Shown in pieces: positions 46,101-59,109 of a DNA stretch of 64,000 nt; positions within the stretch are counted from its first letter, which is position 1, and every line of letters begins with the position of its first letter. The stretch is from Chaetorhynchus papuensis (lineage: Eukaryota; Chordata; Aves; Passeriformes; Rhipiduridae). The translations under genes and the position numbers were made by a program. The notes under the pieces were generated by a model. It searched no databases, was not told the DNA's origin, and saw nothing but the letters and a program-made list of their open reading frames with translations. Location of the stretch: the NCBI GenBank assembly GCA_013396525.1, contig VWYX01000119.1, positions 982,601 through 1,046,600 of the forward strand, given 5' to 3'.

Positions 46101-49100
46101 CGCAACTGAAGCTGACAGAGGAGAAGTCCTAAACTCTTGCCAGCATTACTTACAATTCACAGGCACCTGGGTAGCTGTTACCAATCTGGCTGCCTTTATG
46201 TGAACTTCTGCTAAATAACCCCACAGGTGCCAGCTAACACCAGAGATTTCTCATGCCATTTGAACAGAAGAGGCTCAATAGTCAGCCAGCAGAGCTGATG
46301 AAAAGCAAATCACCGAGTCAGTTTACTACCAATGAGCTCTGTTAAGTGACTGTAATGTAGTTCATAGCCCTGGAGTAGTCACTGTCCCTCACTAATCTAG
46401 CGGCAGTATTGACAAGGATCATTTACACAGCTTCCCTTAAAGGTTACCACTATTTGTCAGCACTCTCTGTGCTCCCGATGTGCGTGTGGCCCTCGTTTAC
46501 ATCCCAGGCTTGCCCACCCTCACGGCAGAGCCACGATCCCAGGCAGCTCCGGCTCCTCGACAAGGTCACGCTGCCGCAGCCGGGCGCCGGGTGTGCACAT
46601 CCTCCAAACATCTGCTAGGGATTAACAGAGACAGCACAAACCTATCCTAAGGGCTGAACTGAGGCAGGGAAATCGGCTGTTTGACAGCAGTACCTTGCCA
46701 CCAGGTATCAGTTAATCTGCATTAAGCCTAGCCAGCTGTTTCTTGTGGACAGTGGACATACTCCCCTAATGTTCGGCCATATCACAGAGTTGCAGTATTA
46801 TGTCCTTGATCATTAAGTGCAGCCACAGCTTAGTTTTACATCTTCTATGTAAAAACGAAAAATAAAAATCACTAGTCCCTCAAGCATCATCTCTGAGCCT
46901 TAACTAGCAAGAAATAGCCCCTGGATTCTAAATACATGGATCTTTCTGGCTAAAATGTCTGCTTCTCAGCCCCATTCCTTCTCTGTTTTATAATGATGAT
47001 CTGAATTGTGCAAACATCACTGCTCTATTTGGATAAAGTCTCATCTCTTCAACATCAAGCTCTGTCTAGAAAATGAAGGAAATCCACAGCAACAAAGCCC
47101 TCCTGATGCAGATGAGAGGAAAGACAAGAAGAGCTAATGTGGACAATGGATACTTTAAACCCTCTCTGCACTTACAGTGTAAATAGGTAAATCAGAGAAG
47201 CACAAAAAAAAAAAAAAAAAAAAAAAAAACTTTTAAAAATAGCTTAAACTGCTTAAAAAAAAAAAAAGAAAAAAAAAAAAGCTGTTGAAATTCTACTTCG
47301 CTTCCTGTCTCAGTTCACAGATACAGCCAGATGCTCCAAAGGTGCTGGAGGCCACTTTTTGAGATGGTCTCACTTCGAGAGAGGATCAAAGGATCAGGGC
47401 AGTCCTTGGGATGTAATCCCCAGCAAAGGGGGACGAGATTAAGAGAGAGACAGAGAGGGAAGGTCTCACACCTCTGGCTCTCTCCAGCCTCTCATGGAGC
47501 ATGGAGAGCTCCATGCTCTCCAGTGGACATATTGTTTGAGACACTTGTGTCTCTGAGCAGAAACAGGCCAGATTTGCCTCGTGTTTGGAGGTGCTTGCTG
47601 GAGGACACCTGCAAAGCCACTGCATCATGGAGCTTGCTTATTCCTTCCCCCAAGCAGCTGTCACGTACCTGCTCCGGCTCAGCTCCAGGGCCACTGGCTG
47701 CTTCTTCAGCCACATGTCCACCTGTGACCTCCCAGTGGAGCTAAACCAGGATCCTGGTGTTCGGTGAGCAAAAAAATACAAAGCAGACATGAAGTTTCAA
47801 GCTGAGTAGAGGAATTTGCCTGCCTGCCCAGGGCTATGCATGGTGGGCATCCCTACTCACAGAGGGATCCAAACTTCTCCACATATTCTGCACAGCCTCA
47901 GGGAAGAGACCAGGTCCTAAAGCCACACCACTTGTACCAGAGCCCAGCAATCCGTGATTACTCCTTCCCAATGAGTTCAGGAAGGTTATTATTTTCCCAT
48001 TATTTTCACTTTTTTCTCTCCCATACCACATGTAGCTGTAAGGGTCACACCAGGGACACAAAGAACAGCAAGCAGAGGAAATCCACTCAGACAGTGTTAC
48101 TCTAGTGGGAGGCAGTCAGTGCTGACTCTGCTCCTACTGACCAGCACGTAAGAATAGTCATTAAGTTCAATAGGGCAAGGCCATACAATAAAAGAAGAAA
48201 ATATTACCTCCCTTTTCCATTTTCTGCTGTTAACACAGAAAAAATACAAAAAATAATTTCTTGCTATTCCCAGCATTTGCATAAATGTGTCTTCTAATGA
48301 TCAAAGCGTGGATCTCTGACACAAAAGCTTTTGGGCCAAATCCAACAATTAATAAAACCTTCACTGCTCAGATGAGGATTCCTACCAGAAGAAGAAGTCA
48401 TCTGGGATGGCTGCTGCAATGGTATCCCAGCCTCCCTTCACAGAGAAAGGTGAAACCTCTGCTCTGTAGCAAGCAACTGAGAAGCTTTAGGATACCTGGC
48501 CCCTCCAGGACCAGGGAACTGCCTGTAGGTCATTTAAGTACTGAAAACATGTGTCAAGCACAACTGAGAAAGCAGCTATTGGCTTCCAGTCACTGTAACA
48601 ACCCTGTTCTTCCTCTCTAAAAAGAGGGTACATGCCTACTGACACCATGTACCGTTTGGGCTGTTAGTTTCTGGAATATAAACACATCCACATCCCTGTC
48701 CAAATATCCTCTACCTAATCAACTAGTACATTTATAAATTATTGCACAACAGAGATGCTGAGACTGCCAAGTCAAAGTCTCCAAAGACAGGAAATGTAGA
48801 ATTAAAGCTGGTCACTCACATGCTGTTTTACTTCAAATACAATTGGTGCTTCAATTGCTGCACCTGGAAAGAGCTGGGTTATGCAGTGAATTCAAATGTT
48901 GCCCATGGCAGGCTTTCCACATTTGCAGCGAAAACCGTGAGGAGAAAATGCAGATTAGAGATAGAAGAAAAATACTTTAATTGCTTAAAAAGAAATGTCA
49001 TTTAGAGATAAGACTCTCTCTGAGCATATGCCAGAAGGATCCCTTCTGATACTAGAAAGTGTTTTCAGACCAAGTTGCATGAGAATGGTTGGTAACTCAT

Positions 49101-52100
49101 TTCACCTTCCTAGTTTTCCAGGGGTCAGAGACAGGTGGACAGTCAGCAGTGGCTATGGAGTGGATATGCAGCAGCGAGGAGGAGTGCTGCTGGCTGTGGG
49201 TGAAGATGCCTGGACTTAATTCTGTGTTCTGTGGCCCACAGCCTCAGTGCCTCAGAAAATACAATAAACAACAGGAGGTACTTTCAGAGACCTTGTGCTT
49301 ATTTTCTCAGTGACAAAATGGGAATTATAAGATAACCCGAAACTCACAGGAAAGCTGTGAAGATAGTAGATTAATGCCCATAATGTTTCTGGACGTCAGA
49401 AAAATGTCCAAATAACAAAAAACCCAGCTCTTCAGAGCGAAACAAGAGTCCTGTGGAAACTGCAATGTGAGGTCAAGCATTCCAGCCTCAAAAGCCAGAG
49501 CATCCAGGGCTGCAGCTTAGGAGGCTCCCCCAGCATGGCCCAGTGCAGGTGAGCACCGGCTGGATGAGCTCCCCCTGCTCCCAGCTGCTGCTGCCCCTGC
49601 CGGGATGGCCACACCGGGCATCCAGCAGCAGTGCCTGATCCGCCTGCCACGCATTCCCCGGGCCTGAGTCAGGCTCTGGGCCAGACCTTAGGGCTACGCC
49701 GAGGCACACACGGCTGCTAAATCTGGAAGCAGCTCTGTGTGTAGCGAATGCAGTGGGCATTAAGCACCACCAAGCTTACAGCTCGAGGCTAATGCACCTA
49801 AACACATCCATTCACTCTACACAAAGTGCTGTGAAGATGAAAAACATGAGGGTATTATTTTGGCAGGTACCAGGATCCTAAATGCAACTCTATTTTTTCC
49901 TACTTCATGCTGAAGTTGTTAAAATTCTTCAAATATTAAATGTCCAGCCCCACTTTCAGGGTTGACTTAAATGCGGTTTCCAAAATATGTGCTGAATATT
50001 ATTCATTTCTCAGAGAATCAAAAAGCTAGAGGCCCTTTGATGGGGTTGCTTGCATTTTTAAATCACATGCACATGCACTAGTTAGAAGACTTTGGCAATT
50101 ATGGTTATATATGCCAGTATCTCAGACAGAAATGCACAATGCAAATGCAAAATTCTAGATGTTTATCACTTTTCTATTATATTTTTTGTGCCTTTAACCT
50201 GAATCTCTCCTATATAACACAGTACAATACCAGTGTCTGAAGAAATTCAAAAATGAAGCCCAGAATAACCAAAAAGTGTGGAGAACTGCAGTCCACTATC
50301 TTCCAAAACCCAAATTCTGTTACACTCATAAATGAACACAAGGAAATAATTCTCCCCCAGTGCTAAATATGGATCTTATCTTGTATCTGGGTCTCAGAAA
50401 AAGGATTCAGCAACTTCTTCAGGGAATGCTTATGCTTCAATATTTATCACCTGATTTGATGTTAGTGAACTAAACTTGTAGGAGCTGATGTGGAATAAAC
50501 TCTGAGTCAGAACACTTGCTCCTGGAAACAACATACTTGAAGATAAGACAAATTTGAACAAAATTTGTAATACAGTCTTATGTGTTGGAGTATTTATTCA
50601 CCATTCAGAAAAGAGCCAGGCTTCCCATTGACAAAGCTGGAATGCTAGTGGCCCCAGACCACAGCATCCAGAGCAGAAGACTTCCATGTTCTGCCCAATG
50701 CACTTTCTAGACCAGCTCTCAGACCTGGCTCTCCGGGTCAGTCAGAAGTTAAACATGCAAAAACACAACATAAAACACTACAGTGCCTAACATTTTGACT
50801 CCCAGACTCCTTAGAGCAAGTGGAGACTTTAGCACTAATTTATACCAAGCTTATACAGGTGGGTGTGGGCTCCTCTGGCTGGCATGGACAAGAGCCAGTT
50901 ATAGTTCAGAAGTGTTTAAGTGTGTTGTCCCTGAGCAAACATGCCCTGCCTTCCAGCAGGATGAATTGATTCAAGCACAGCAATGTACTAATGTCACCCA
51001 TACAGCTGCAGGATCACAGCTGGCTCTCATGTGACCAGCTCAGGCCACAGGCAGAACATGTATGTCTGTCTGCCCTTGTCTTTAGAGGCATCCTCTAGTT
51101 TGCATGGTGGGCAGGAAGCCACCCAGATTATCTCAGACAACTCAAGGAAAGATGCAAAGTTTAAGTGCTTAAGAGAGTCTAGGCGATCCCATGCCAGAGG
51201 ACATCTTCTTCTGCTAACAGTGCTCTTGATCACACGTGTTCTTTTGTGTTCAACACCCAAGACAGGCTTTTCCCACAAAATACAGCAAGAATACAATGAT
51301 TCCTCCTCCCCCACACTGCCTTTAATCCTCTATTCTGGTGACTGAAGACTTTGTGTGAGAAGTAAAAAACCAGTTTTTTGCCCAAAGCCTTCCAACCCAA
51401 CTCGTAGCATTGGGCACAGCAGTCTAACCATGAATGTATGCAGTGGGTATTTGGAGGGCTTGCTCTGTCCCTCCTCATAAAATTGCTCCTCTTTTCTTGA
51501 AGCAGTTATAAAACTACTGGGGCAAAGCAAAAGTGGTTTAGCTAGGTTAAGTAGTTTCACGCTCAGCTGAGGGTAGAGGCAACTTAACAAAACAAATACT
51601 CAGCCAAAGTTGAAAAACATTTTGAGAACATTTGTCCCAGAACACCCTGAGGTGGAGTAATTACGCTTTCCTGGGAGAGACAGGTAAGTCTGAGTGCCAG
51701 ACAACAAGGCAGGGATTTAAATGCAAGTTTCTCATATGTCTATGATATTAGTGTCACTAATGTGACAGTCTCCCAGTGAAGGAGAGTGTGGGTATTATTT
51801 GCTGCTCTTCTGCACATGGGGAGAGGAAGACTCTGGAAGTGTCCAGAGAGAAGAACTTGCAGGCTGGAAAGAAGCAAAGCATGTCATTTGTCATCCCAGC
51901 AAAGTCCCAGCATGTGTTGGGATTCAGATCTGCAGGAAGTTTAGCTCCACGTTGAGTTTGCTGCTGCCTCCAATGTGCCAGCCCTGCCACCACCCAGCCA
52001 AGACCCAGCAACACAGAGCCCTTTCCTTGCCTGAACTCTCTCCCTCAATGCTTGTTTCCCCACTGCCCTGCCACTGCCTGTCTGCCCCGAAAATAAGCAA

Positions 52101-53758
52101 CACCCGATGACAGACTTGGATTCTGCCTGGCAGGGAGGGACTGCAGCAGCTTCCAGATGCAGCCCATCCTGCTGAGACCACCTTGCTTTTAGTAGAGCAA
52201 GGAGCTCAACCTTTCTGCTCTGTCAGGGACCTGTGTATGTGTGGCTGCCTGGCCCACGGAGATCACAATCCAGCACCCCCTACTTCCTCACAGCAATGTG
52301 TTTTTGGGGTACAGGCAGTCTCTGCAATGCTGGGCACATTCAGCCTGAGCACAGATATGAGGGAGAATGTTGTTCCAGGCCAGCACTGCAGACAATCCCT
52401 AGAGGTTCAAAAGTCTGTGTGCATGTTTACATTAAACAACATCATCAGATAAAGTGTGCTGCTTTTCCTCTCTCCTGTGCTCTCTCTCTTTTCTCTCTGG
52501 TCCGGGATTTTTGAACCCCTTCTGCTCAGTGTCTGTCTGAGCAGCAACAGGAAGCACCAAGAATAGCCCTCTAATCTCTACTCACTTCTTATCCCTCTGA
52601 TACCTTCAGAGGGAATGAAGGATGCCTTTGCATTCCTTTGATCCTCTGCCCGGGCATGCTCATTTGAGGCTACATCTCTGTTCTGCAGCAGAAAGTGTTA
52701 ATAGCTTGTTTTGTTTTGTTTTCACATAGTGACACAGTTTTTTCATATGATGGTGTATGTCATGTTCTTCATTTTTGGTAGCATCTTCCTTTCAGGTCCA
52801 CAGGGTCACTCATTGTGCTGGTTGTTTCAAATTTTTGAGTTTAAGATATTTCCTCTGCAACTTTCAGAGTTTTCATTTTAAGATGCTTGTTTCCAGGGAT
52901 TTGAATAATCTGCAAGGGAACAAAAGAAGCAGCCAGGAACATGGAATTTGGCATTGACCCAGCCCTTCATTCATAATAAACCTTTAAAAAAAACAGCAAT
53001 GACTCAGCACTGGCATAATTCACAAACCAGAAAGACCTGCTTCCCAAACTTACAATTGCATTGGTAGGTACTTAATCACAGCAAATAGCATAGTAGATAC
53101 TTTATTTTTGAAAGCGTATGCTGTTGTGTTCATCTCCTGAAATTGCTGTAACACATGGCCTCTCATTTAAAATATCCTTGTCAGATATAATTGGCAAAAG
53201 TCATCAGATGAGGCTCACGTCATATAATTAGATGTATTATATTAGGCTGAATGGGTTACTTTAATAGTAATGCCACAACATATGCTAACAAGATGTTTTA
53301 AAAGATAAACAAATTCCATGACCTTCTTGAGGCAATAACTCTGATTCTCTGTCATTTAGTTTTGGCAATAATCTATTAAAAATATGTTGGGCAACTTGTT
53401 TGGGCCCTTCTAAGCCTCCTCATGCAAACACACCTGTTGTTGCAGATCCCTACACCCACACAGCTCGGCTCAGCCCTCTGCTCAAGCACCTCCACTGTCA
53501 CGGGAAGAGGAGGGGCTGGAGATGAGGGGCTGTGGCCCTGCTTCCCACCTCCAGCGTCACACTGGGTGTTTGCAGTGTCACGTAGCCAAACCACTGCACA
53601 GACTTGCTGTTATTACAAGCTCCCCAGTTCTTGCAGGCCAAGGATCCAGTCCCCAATCCTTTGGACACTCATCCATCACATTAGAAAACAAGTTATGTTC
53701 CTCCTTGCTGTTATGCACAGTACTATTGCTAATAAACATCAAACCGCTTTTGCTTACC
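43168..53758. other. Long stretch without a supported gene
   Basis: No transposable element recognised. The longest ORF of the window (44825-45565, minus, 246 codons) lies here in a GC-richer patch. It has no domain, no splice context and is cysteine/leucine-rich in a way that reflects base composition. A minus-strand microexon-sized pair is at about 48206-48224 (very strong acceptor, 19 nt). A plus-strand 43-nt pair is at 51641-51683 (acceptor ACATTTGTCCCAG, donor GACAG/GTAAGT, one open frame). A plus-strand donor-like GTGCAG/GTGAGC is at 49550. Poly(A) tracts lie at 47204-47280. Confidence 0.35.
47204..47280. repeat. Two poly(A) tracts
   Basis: A26 at 47204-47229 and an A run with one G at 47255-47280, separated by 25 bases. 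No retroposed gene body was recognised immediately upstream on the plus strand. Confidence 0.95.
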
Positions 53759-53780
53759 TAGTGGTGCCAGGTGCTTCATC
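53759..53780 (-). CDS. Possible 22-nt microexon, minus strand
   Basis: Very strong acceptor (GGCTTCCTCTCCCTTTTAG) and good donor (CACTAG then GTAAGC) enclose only 22 nt. In the frame compatible with 43116-43167 it contributes EAPGTT and part of an arginine codon. Real microexons exist, but so do chance pairs. Confidence 0.18.
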
Positions 53781-54570
53781 TAAAAGGGAGAGGAAGCCTA
53801 AGTTGTACGTTTGGGAAACACCTTAACGAAAAAAAGGCAATGCCATGTGGTGACTCACTGCTTCCTGATGATATTCTGGTTTTTGAATAACAGTGTGGGT
53901 GTGGGTGTCTGGTTTTTGGGTGGGATTTCTTAAGTTAACGATCTGAAGACGCCCCATGGTTTACTCTGTGATGCTCCTGGCTTCCTGTCGGTGTCACAGT
54001 AGAGATGAGTTCATGATGCCTTACATGCCTCAGTTTCTCTAGCACCAGTGTTGCAACATCTATACTAGGAACTGAACTGAAATACTGGAAGGAAAAATAT
54101 AGCCACCTATTTCCCGAGTTATACGTTGCTGGGCTGAATCCACATACAGGATTTTTAGGACTGAAAGCCTAAAGACTGAGACAAGCCATCTCCTTTGGCC
54201 TCCACTTCACCAAGAGTATAGCTATTATTATTCTGCTAGCTCATTTCCCAGGAAAGACGTGCCTATTCACAAGGCTGGTTATTCGAGTAAACAATCACAC
54301 CCCTCACTGACCCAGTTAGGCTGTTGGAGAAGCCGGGGACAGTTTCTTAGGCACACAGGTGGCCCTGCATACGCAGTGGCCCTGCTCTCCGTGTCCACCC
54401 AGGAGGTCCTGGTCCCAGCAGGTGCAGGTATTGGGGGGTCAACCCACAGCTGCCCTCTGCCCGCAGGATATTTGTGGGATGCACCCACAGATGATACCAT
54501 ATTATATGCACACAATAAGGGAGGGGGAGAATTCAAAGTCTTGTCACGCTCCTTTGAAGATGAATGTATT
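53781..54570. other. Non-coding, nothing recognised
   Basis: The frames at 54259-54595 on both strands mirror each other. No repeat was recognised before the CR1. Confidence 0.4.
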
Positions 54571-54994
54571 CAACAAAGATGGTGAAGGGCCTTGAGGGGA
54601 AGCTGTATGAGGAGTGGCTGAGGTCACTTGGTCTGTTCAGCCTGGAGGAGACTGAGGGGAGACCTCACTGCAGTTACAACTTCCTGGGAGGGGAAGAAGA
54701 GGGTCAGGCACTGATCTCTGGTGACCAGTGTCCTGAAGGAATGGCCTGAAGCTGTGTCAGGGGAAGTTTAGGTTGGACATTAGAAAAAGGCTCTTCACCC
54801 AGAGGGTGGTTGGGCACTGGAACAGGCTCCCCAGGGAAGTGGTCACAGCATCAACCCTGACAGAGTTCAAGGAGTGTTTGGAAATGCTCTGTGGCACAGG
54901 GTGTGACTCTTGGAAATGATGCTGTGCAAGGCTGGGAGGTGGACTCTATGATCCTTGTGGATCCCTTCCAACTCAGCTTATTCTGTGATTCTGT
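54571..54994 (+). mobile_element. CR1 LINE 3' fragment, sense, about 425 bp
   Basis: The block runs in CR1 sense order. It begins CAACAAAGATGGTGAAGGGC and goes through GGTCTGTTCAGCCTGGAGGA, GGCCTGAAGCTGTGTCAGGG, TTAGGTTGGACATTAG, CTTCACCCAGAGGGTGGTTG, GCACTGGAACAGGCTCCCCA and ATCCCTTCCAACTCAGC to TTCTGTGATTCTGTA. It is the best-preserved CR1 here and includes the 3' terminus. It is 5'-truncated, with small deletions near 54665-54720, and contains no intact ORF2 region. Confidence 0.97.
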
Positions 54995-56063
54995 ATTGCC
55001 AAGGTCTGCTTATCACTTAGGACTTGACAGCTAGACCCATATTCAGGCGTCAAATTACTGCCTGCAGCTTGTATTCAGGTCAGCAATAATATCACACAGG
55101 GACAAAAATATTACACATAACCTTGTCTGACTTCAGAGGGAAAATTATTTATTTGTAAAGACAAACTTCTTCCCTAAGAAAGCACAGATTTCTTTTCGAC
55201 ACAGCCTGGCTCCCTCCTCAGTGCAAGTTAGACTGATTCCTGTCACAGCCATAAGAATTACACAAAATTAGGATGGTTTGCCCCACAGGAAATTCTAATT
55301 CATCCTGATCTGATTGTATCAAATCAGTAAGCAAACCTGAATTTCCAAAATGAAAACCTAGACCCAGGAATATGGAGGTGGCAGCTCCCAGAACGGGCAA
55401 GCTGGAAGGTGCAGTGTCCGGTACTGGCCCGCTCCTGTCCCCGGTGGTGGCGGCTGATGCTTGCAGGGGATGCACTGAACACCAGGGCTCTCCATCTTCC
55501 CCAGCCCAGCCATCTGTGACCTAGACTTCAACACCTGAGGGATGCAATGTGTTTATTTGCCACACAGAGACTGACCTTTCCTTTTTCATTTGATACCTTT
55601 GAGACCATTTATATTCTTTATCTCCACGTCACTCAGTAACAATCAATTCTACATAATTACGTACAGTGTGGAACAGATTTTCCTTGTGTTTATATTGAAT
55701 TCTATTTAATAATTTCTGTGGGTGCCTCTGAATCTCTTAAACTAAGAGAACAGCATGCAATCTGCATAAATTTCTCTCTAATATCTCTAAGGTTTTATAA
55801 AAAGATGCATTATTCCATTCACGGTACTTTGCCTTTTCCAAGCCAAAGAGTGCCAAACTACTGTGAATGTCTCACAGTTTTTGTTTTGAGCGGTGTCTTT
55901 TGTTTTTTTGTTTTGGATTTTTTTCTTGATTTTTCTGTATCTTTTTTTTTTAATTAGACCAACCAGAACTATTTCTAGTATATGAGATGGGTTCATGAAT
56001 TTAAATAGTGATATTATTATAGTCTTATATTCTTATTCTCATCACATATAAGCTGCTACTTAC
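54995..56063. other. Non-coding, nothing recognised
   Basis: T-rich runs at 55895-55955 on the plus strand. No gene or repeat family was recognised. Confidence 0.45.
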
Positions 56064-56143
56064 CTTTATAATTCTGAATACTAATACAAGATGAAAATTA
56101 TCCACAATATTTCCAAGGGGTTTTTTTGTTTGAATTTCAATAA
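56064..56143 (-). CDS. Possible exon with strong donor, minus strand (17 or 80 nt)
   Basis: A perfect donor (ATAAAG then GTAAGT) is preceded by two possible acceptors. The nearer and stronger (ATTTTCATCTTGTATTAG) gives a 17-nt microexon, 56064-56080. The further one (GGTCTTTATCAG) gives 80 nt with one open frame containing KKPLGNIVDNFHLVLVFRI. The 17-nt form is phase-compatible with both neighbours of the candidate chain; the 80-nt form is not. Either may be chance in this AT-rich sequence. Confidence 0.18.
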
Positions 56144-56676
56144 CTGATAAAGACCTCCTTATTATACACTTAAAGCTAAGGGTGTTTTATTTAAGTTTTG
56201 GTTTCCTCTATCCTAAACAACTGTGTATTATCTGGAAAGGCGGTCACCTTGTTATTCATCTGCCCTTTCTTGATTATTTGTGATTGTGTCAAAAAAAAAT
56301 CCTAGGATAAGTTGTGTGAAAATTAAATGGATGATAATTTCAAAAAAAGCTTCTTTTCAGGATACTGAAATATTTCTCAATTGCATCTTTCAGTGATAAT
56401 CAGCTTTGTGATTTTCTCAAATGATATTTGATATTTGTGAAATTTAGCCAACTCAAACCCTTGCCTCATTGCCGTCAGTGTCCAGCTCCATGTGTAACCC
56501 TGTGCCCTGCTGCTCTGTGGTACACATCTCTTAGCAGCCTGACCCCTCCCAAACACAGCCAAATGTCCAGTTATACCAGGGGCTTTGTTAAAGGTTTGCT
56601 GTTTCACAACATTTTTGTTGTGAGTCAAGTCCAGCCCTGTGGTTAGCACTCTGGGGCATGCTAAATACAAAAAGCT

Positions 56677-56718
56677 AAAAAAAAAAAAAAAAAAAAAAAA
56701 CCTATGTAAAACAAAACC

Positions 56719-56749
<31 letters not shown>

Positions 56750-56750
56750 A
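56677..56750. repeat. Poly(A) / CA-rich low-complexity tract
   Basis: A24 at 56677-56700, a short (CA)n stretch, and A23 at 56728-56750. It produces spurious phenylalanine runs in minus-strand frames. Confidence 0.95.
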
Positions 56751-59066
56751 GAGGTTTCAGGGTTTTGTACATACAGAAACTTCTTAACTCCCACATGCTA
56801 TGAAAAAAAATACTCATTAATCTCTGTCCTTTCTTAAACAACCTTCCTGTGTGGAAAAAAAGACACCTATCCCAACACCTTCTAAAACAAGGAAACTATT
56901 ATCTCATGTGTGCTTATTTGAAACTAGCATTGCTTCCTGAATTCATGGTGAATTGTTTTATTTTCCAGCAACATGAATGAGCAGGAGTCACAAGAAAAGC
57001 CCATGACCCTGTGGCAGTGACAAGGCACTTCTGAGCCCCATTAGCCAGGGATAAAAAAAACAGTTCCCTCACTGCCAGACATGGAGCCTTGGCCTGTGTG
57101 CACAAAAAAAACCCAGAAACCCAGCCAATATCCAGCAGAGAGTTAAACATTCCCTCACCCAGCTCTCTCCATTGCTCTTCTCCCAGGTCAACATGTAAAC
57201 CCCAAATTTCTAATACTGGTGCAGGTATTGGAACTGGATCTCTGCTCACACTTAGTGCAGGGCAAAAGGTATTAAACATTTACTTTTTTGATTATGATGA
57301 ACTTGGGAGTTTTCTGGCTCAGCAACTATGGAAGGAAAACTGAAATGTAATGGGCCATAAGACACTGAAACATCTGGCCATGTAGAGCCTTTCAACACAT
57401 GATATCAACCAGTGGTTTGGATTGTTATTATTTTATTTTTCTTAAATAAAACTTAATGTTAAATCTAAGTTTATGTGCAAGGGATTGCTTGGCAATGATA
57501 ATAATGTATGTATTACTGTAATAGGTAATTCCCAGACAACTTTCCTCCCTTCAGTCCATGTTATTCCTTCTTCAAGAAGAGTGACATTCTGGCTTTGCTG
57601 AAATGAACGCAAGAACTACCTGTGGTTTCAACAGGAGTGGACTTCACCTTGCACAGGATCTGGGAAAGAGTTGGCATCAGCCTTTAGATTAAAATTTAAG
57701 AGTTCCTGGCACTCCTTTAAAGTGCACATCATTACCATGGTCCCCTGCTCACATCCATCCATCAGCTCTGCTTAACCCACAAGTGCTCTGTAAAGGTTTC
57801 ATTTTTTTGAAGCAAACTTCTGTCTTCTCATCCAGTTTCCACATTTGGAGTACTTCAGCACCTTTAGCAGGTTTCTGTCCAGCTTTGGCAGCCTCTCTTG
57901 GAAGCCACAGAGAATTAATCACCTGCCAAGGAGAAATTAATCACTTTGTTGCTGCCTCCCCCTTGCATGATGGCAGAAATTCAAGCCTTTGGCTCCACCA
58001 GCAGCAGCCACGTGTCTGTTTCAGACTGCTTCAACTCTCCTGCATCACCTGTCCCACCTTCTCTCTGCTTGCAGCTAAGCTCAGGCTATTATTAGTTGGT
58101 ATTAGTGATGGAATATGCTTGGTTTTGCCCCTGCCCTTTCTGCCAACAAGGATGCACTGTGACTAATACAATCTTCAGCTCCAGGCTGAATTACTGCGAT
58201 TGAACTACACAGGGAGGCTGTGCCAAGGCTTCGGCTTCATGGCCATGGGATAGCTCCATCTCAAGCAGAAGGGAGAGTGCCCTGGGGGTCTACTCACTGC
58301 TTTCTCACTTATTCCCAGTCTATTTCAAAAACTAGGAACTTATCAACAAAGTTAAGCTGTAGCAGAGATCATATCTCCAGCTGCAACTCAGCTGGCAAAG
58401 GATGCTCCGTTGGCAAACAGAGATGAAGTATGCTTAACTTGTGAGTTCAGCTGCAAAACAAGAAACTGAACAAGACTAGAAAAATCCAGAATTTTTAGGA
58501 AAAGATATTATAGCTCTTGTCCAGAAAATAACAATATCATAACTAAATGAGTCTTTATTATATATCATGTTTTTCTGTCTGGTAATCCACATATTGTCAG
58601 GATCTCTGTTGTTTTGTTGGGTTTTTTTAATCTAAGCGGTCTCTGAGAGTGTCTGGGAAAAGCTTAAGCTAAAAACATGCATACTTCAGCATGAAAATTT
58701 ACAAGGACATATATAATTGAAAGGTTTGGAACCCCTTAATATATACATAAGGTATACACAAATCAATATAAGCACACTATATATTTAGCATTCAGAAATC
58801 ATAATGTACTGGAACAGATGTTGCCTGTGTCATCTTAATTCAGCCTCCTCGTGTGCTTCATACAACTTTTAGTTACACAATCACTTTCTTTTCCTGTGCA
58901 AACCTGCTGTTTTAAAATTACACAAAATTATTCAACTCTGAAATTAAATTGAAGGTGTGTAAGGATGCTGCCTATCATCCACAGAACAATTCCTGATTTT
59001 TTGTTGAAGAGATCAGGAGGTACATAGTGAGTGAAATGTAACTGGGTTTGTGGAATTTCATCTTAC
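56751..59066. other. Non-coding, nothing recognised
   Basis: The minus-strand frame 56914-57279 and the plus-strand frame 57783-58166 have no supporting context. No repeat family was recognised. Confidence 0.4.
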
Positions 59067-59109
59067 CTTGAAGAGAGAGAAGGCTTGGTAGAGTTCAGGC
59101 CATCCCTAT
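59067..59109 (-). CDS. Possible 43-nt exon, minus strand
   Basis: A consensus donor (TTCAAG then GTAAGA) ends a block whose compatible frame reads RDGLNSTKPSLSS and leaves two bases. The acceptor (TCACTTCTGCTGAG) is mediocre and an in-frame TGA sits just before it. It could head the chain 59067-56064-53759-43116-41051-38410, all of which join without a stop, but the evidence for this block alone is slight. Confidence 0.15.

Noticed and set aside
47204..47280. Poly(A) tracts as a retroposed gene tail
   Set aside because: No gene-like or retrotransposon-like body lies directly upstream on the plus strand, and CR1 elements do not end in poly(A).
48206..48224. Very strong minus-strand acceptor with a 19-nt block (QKMEKG)
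   Set aside because: The donor (GGGAG/GTAATA) is weak, and the block is too short to test and not phase-linked to any neighbour.
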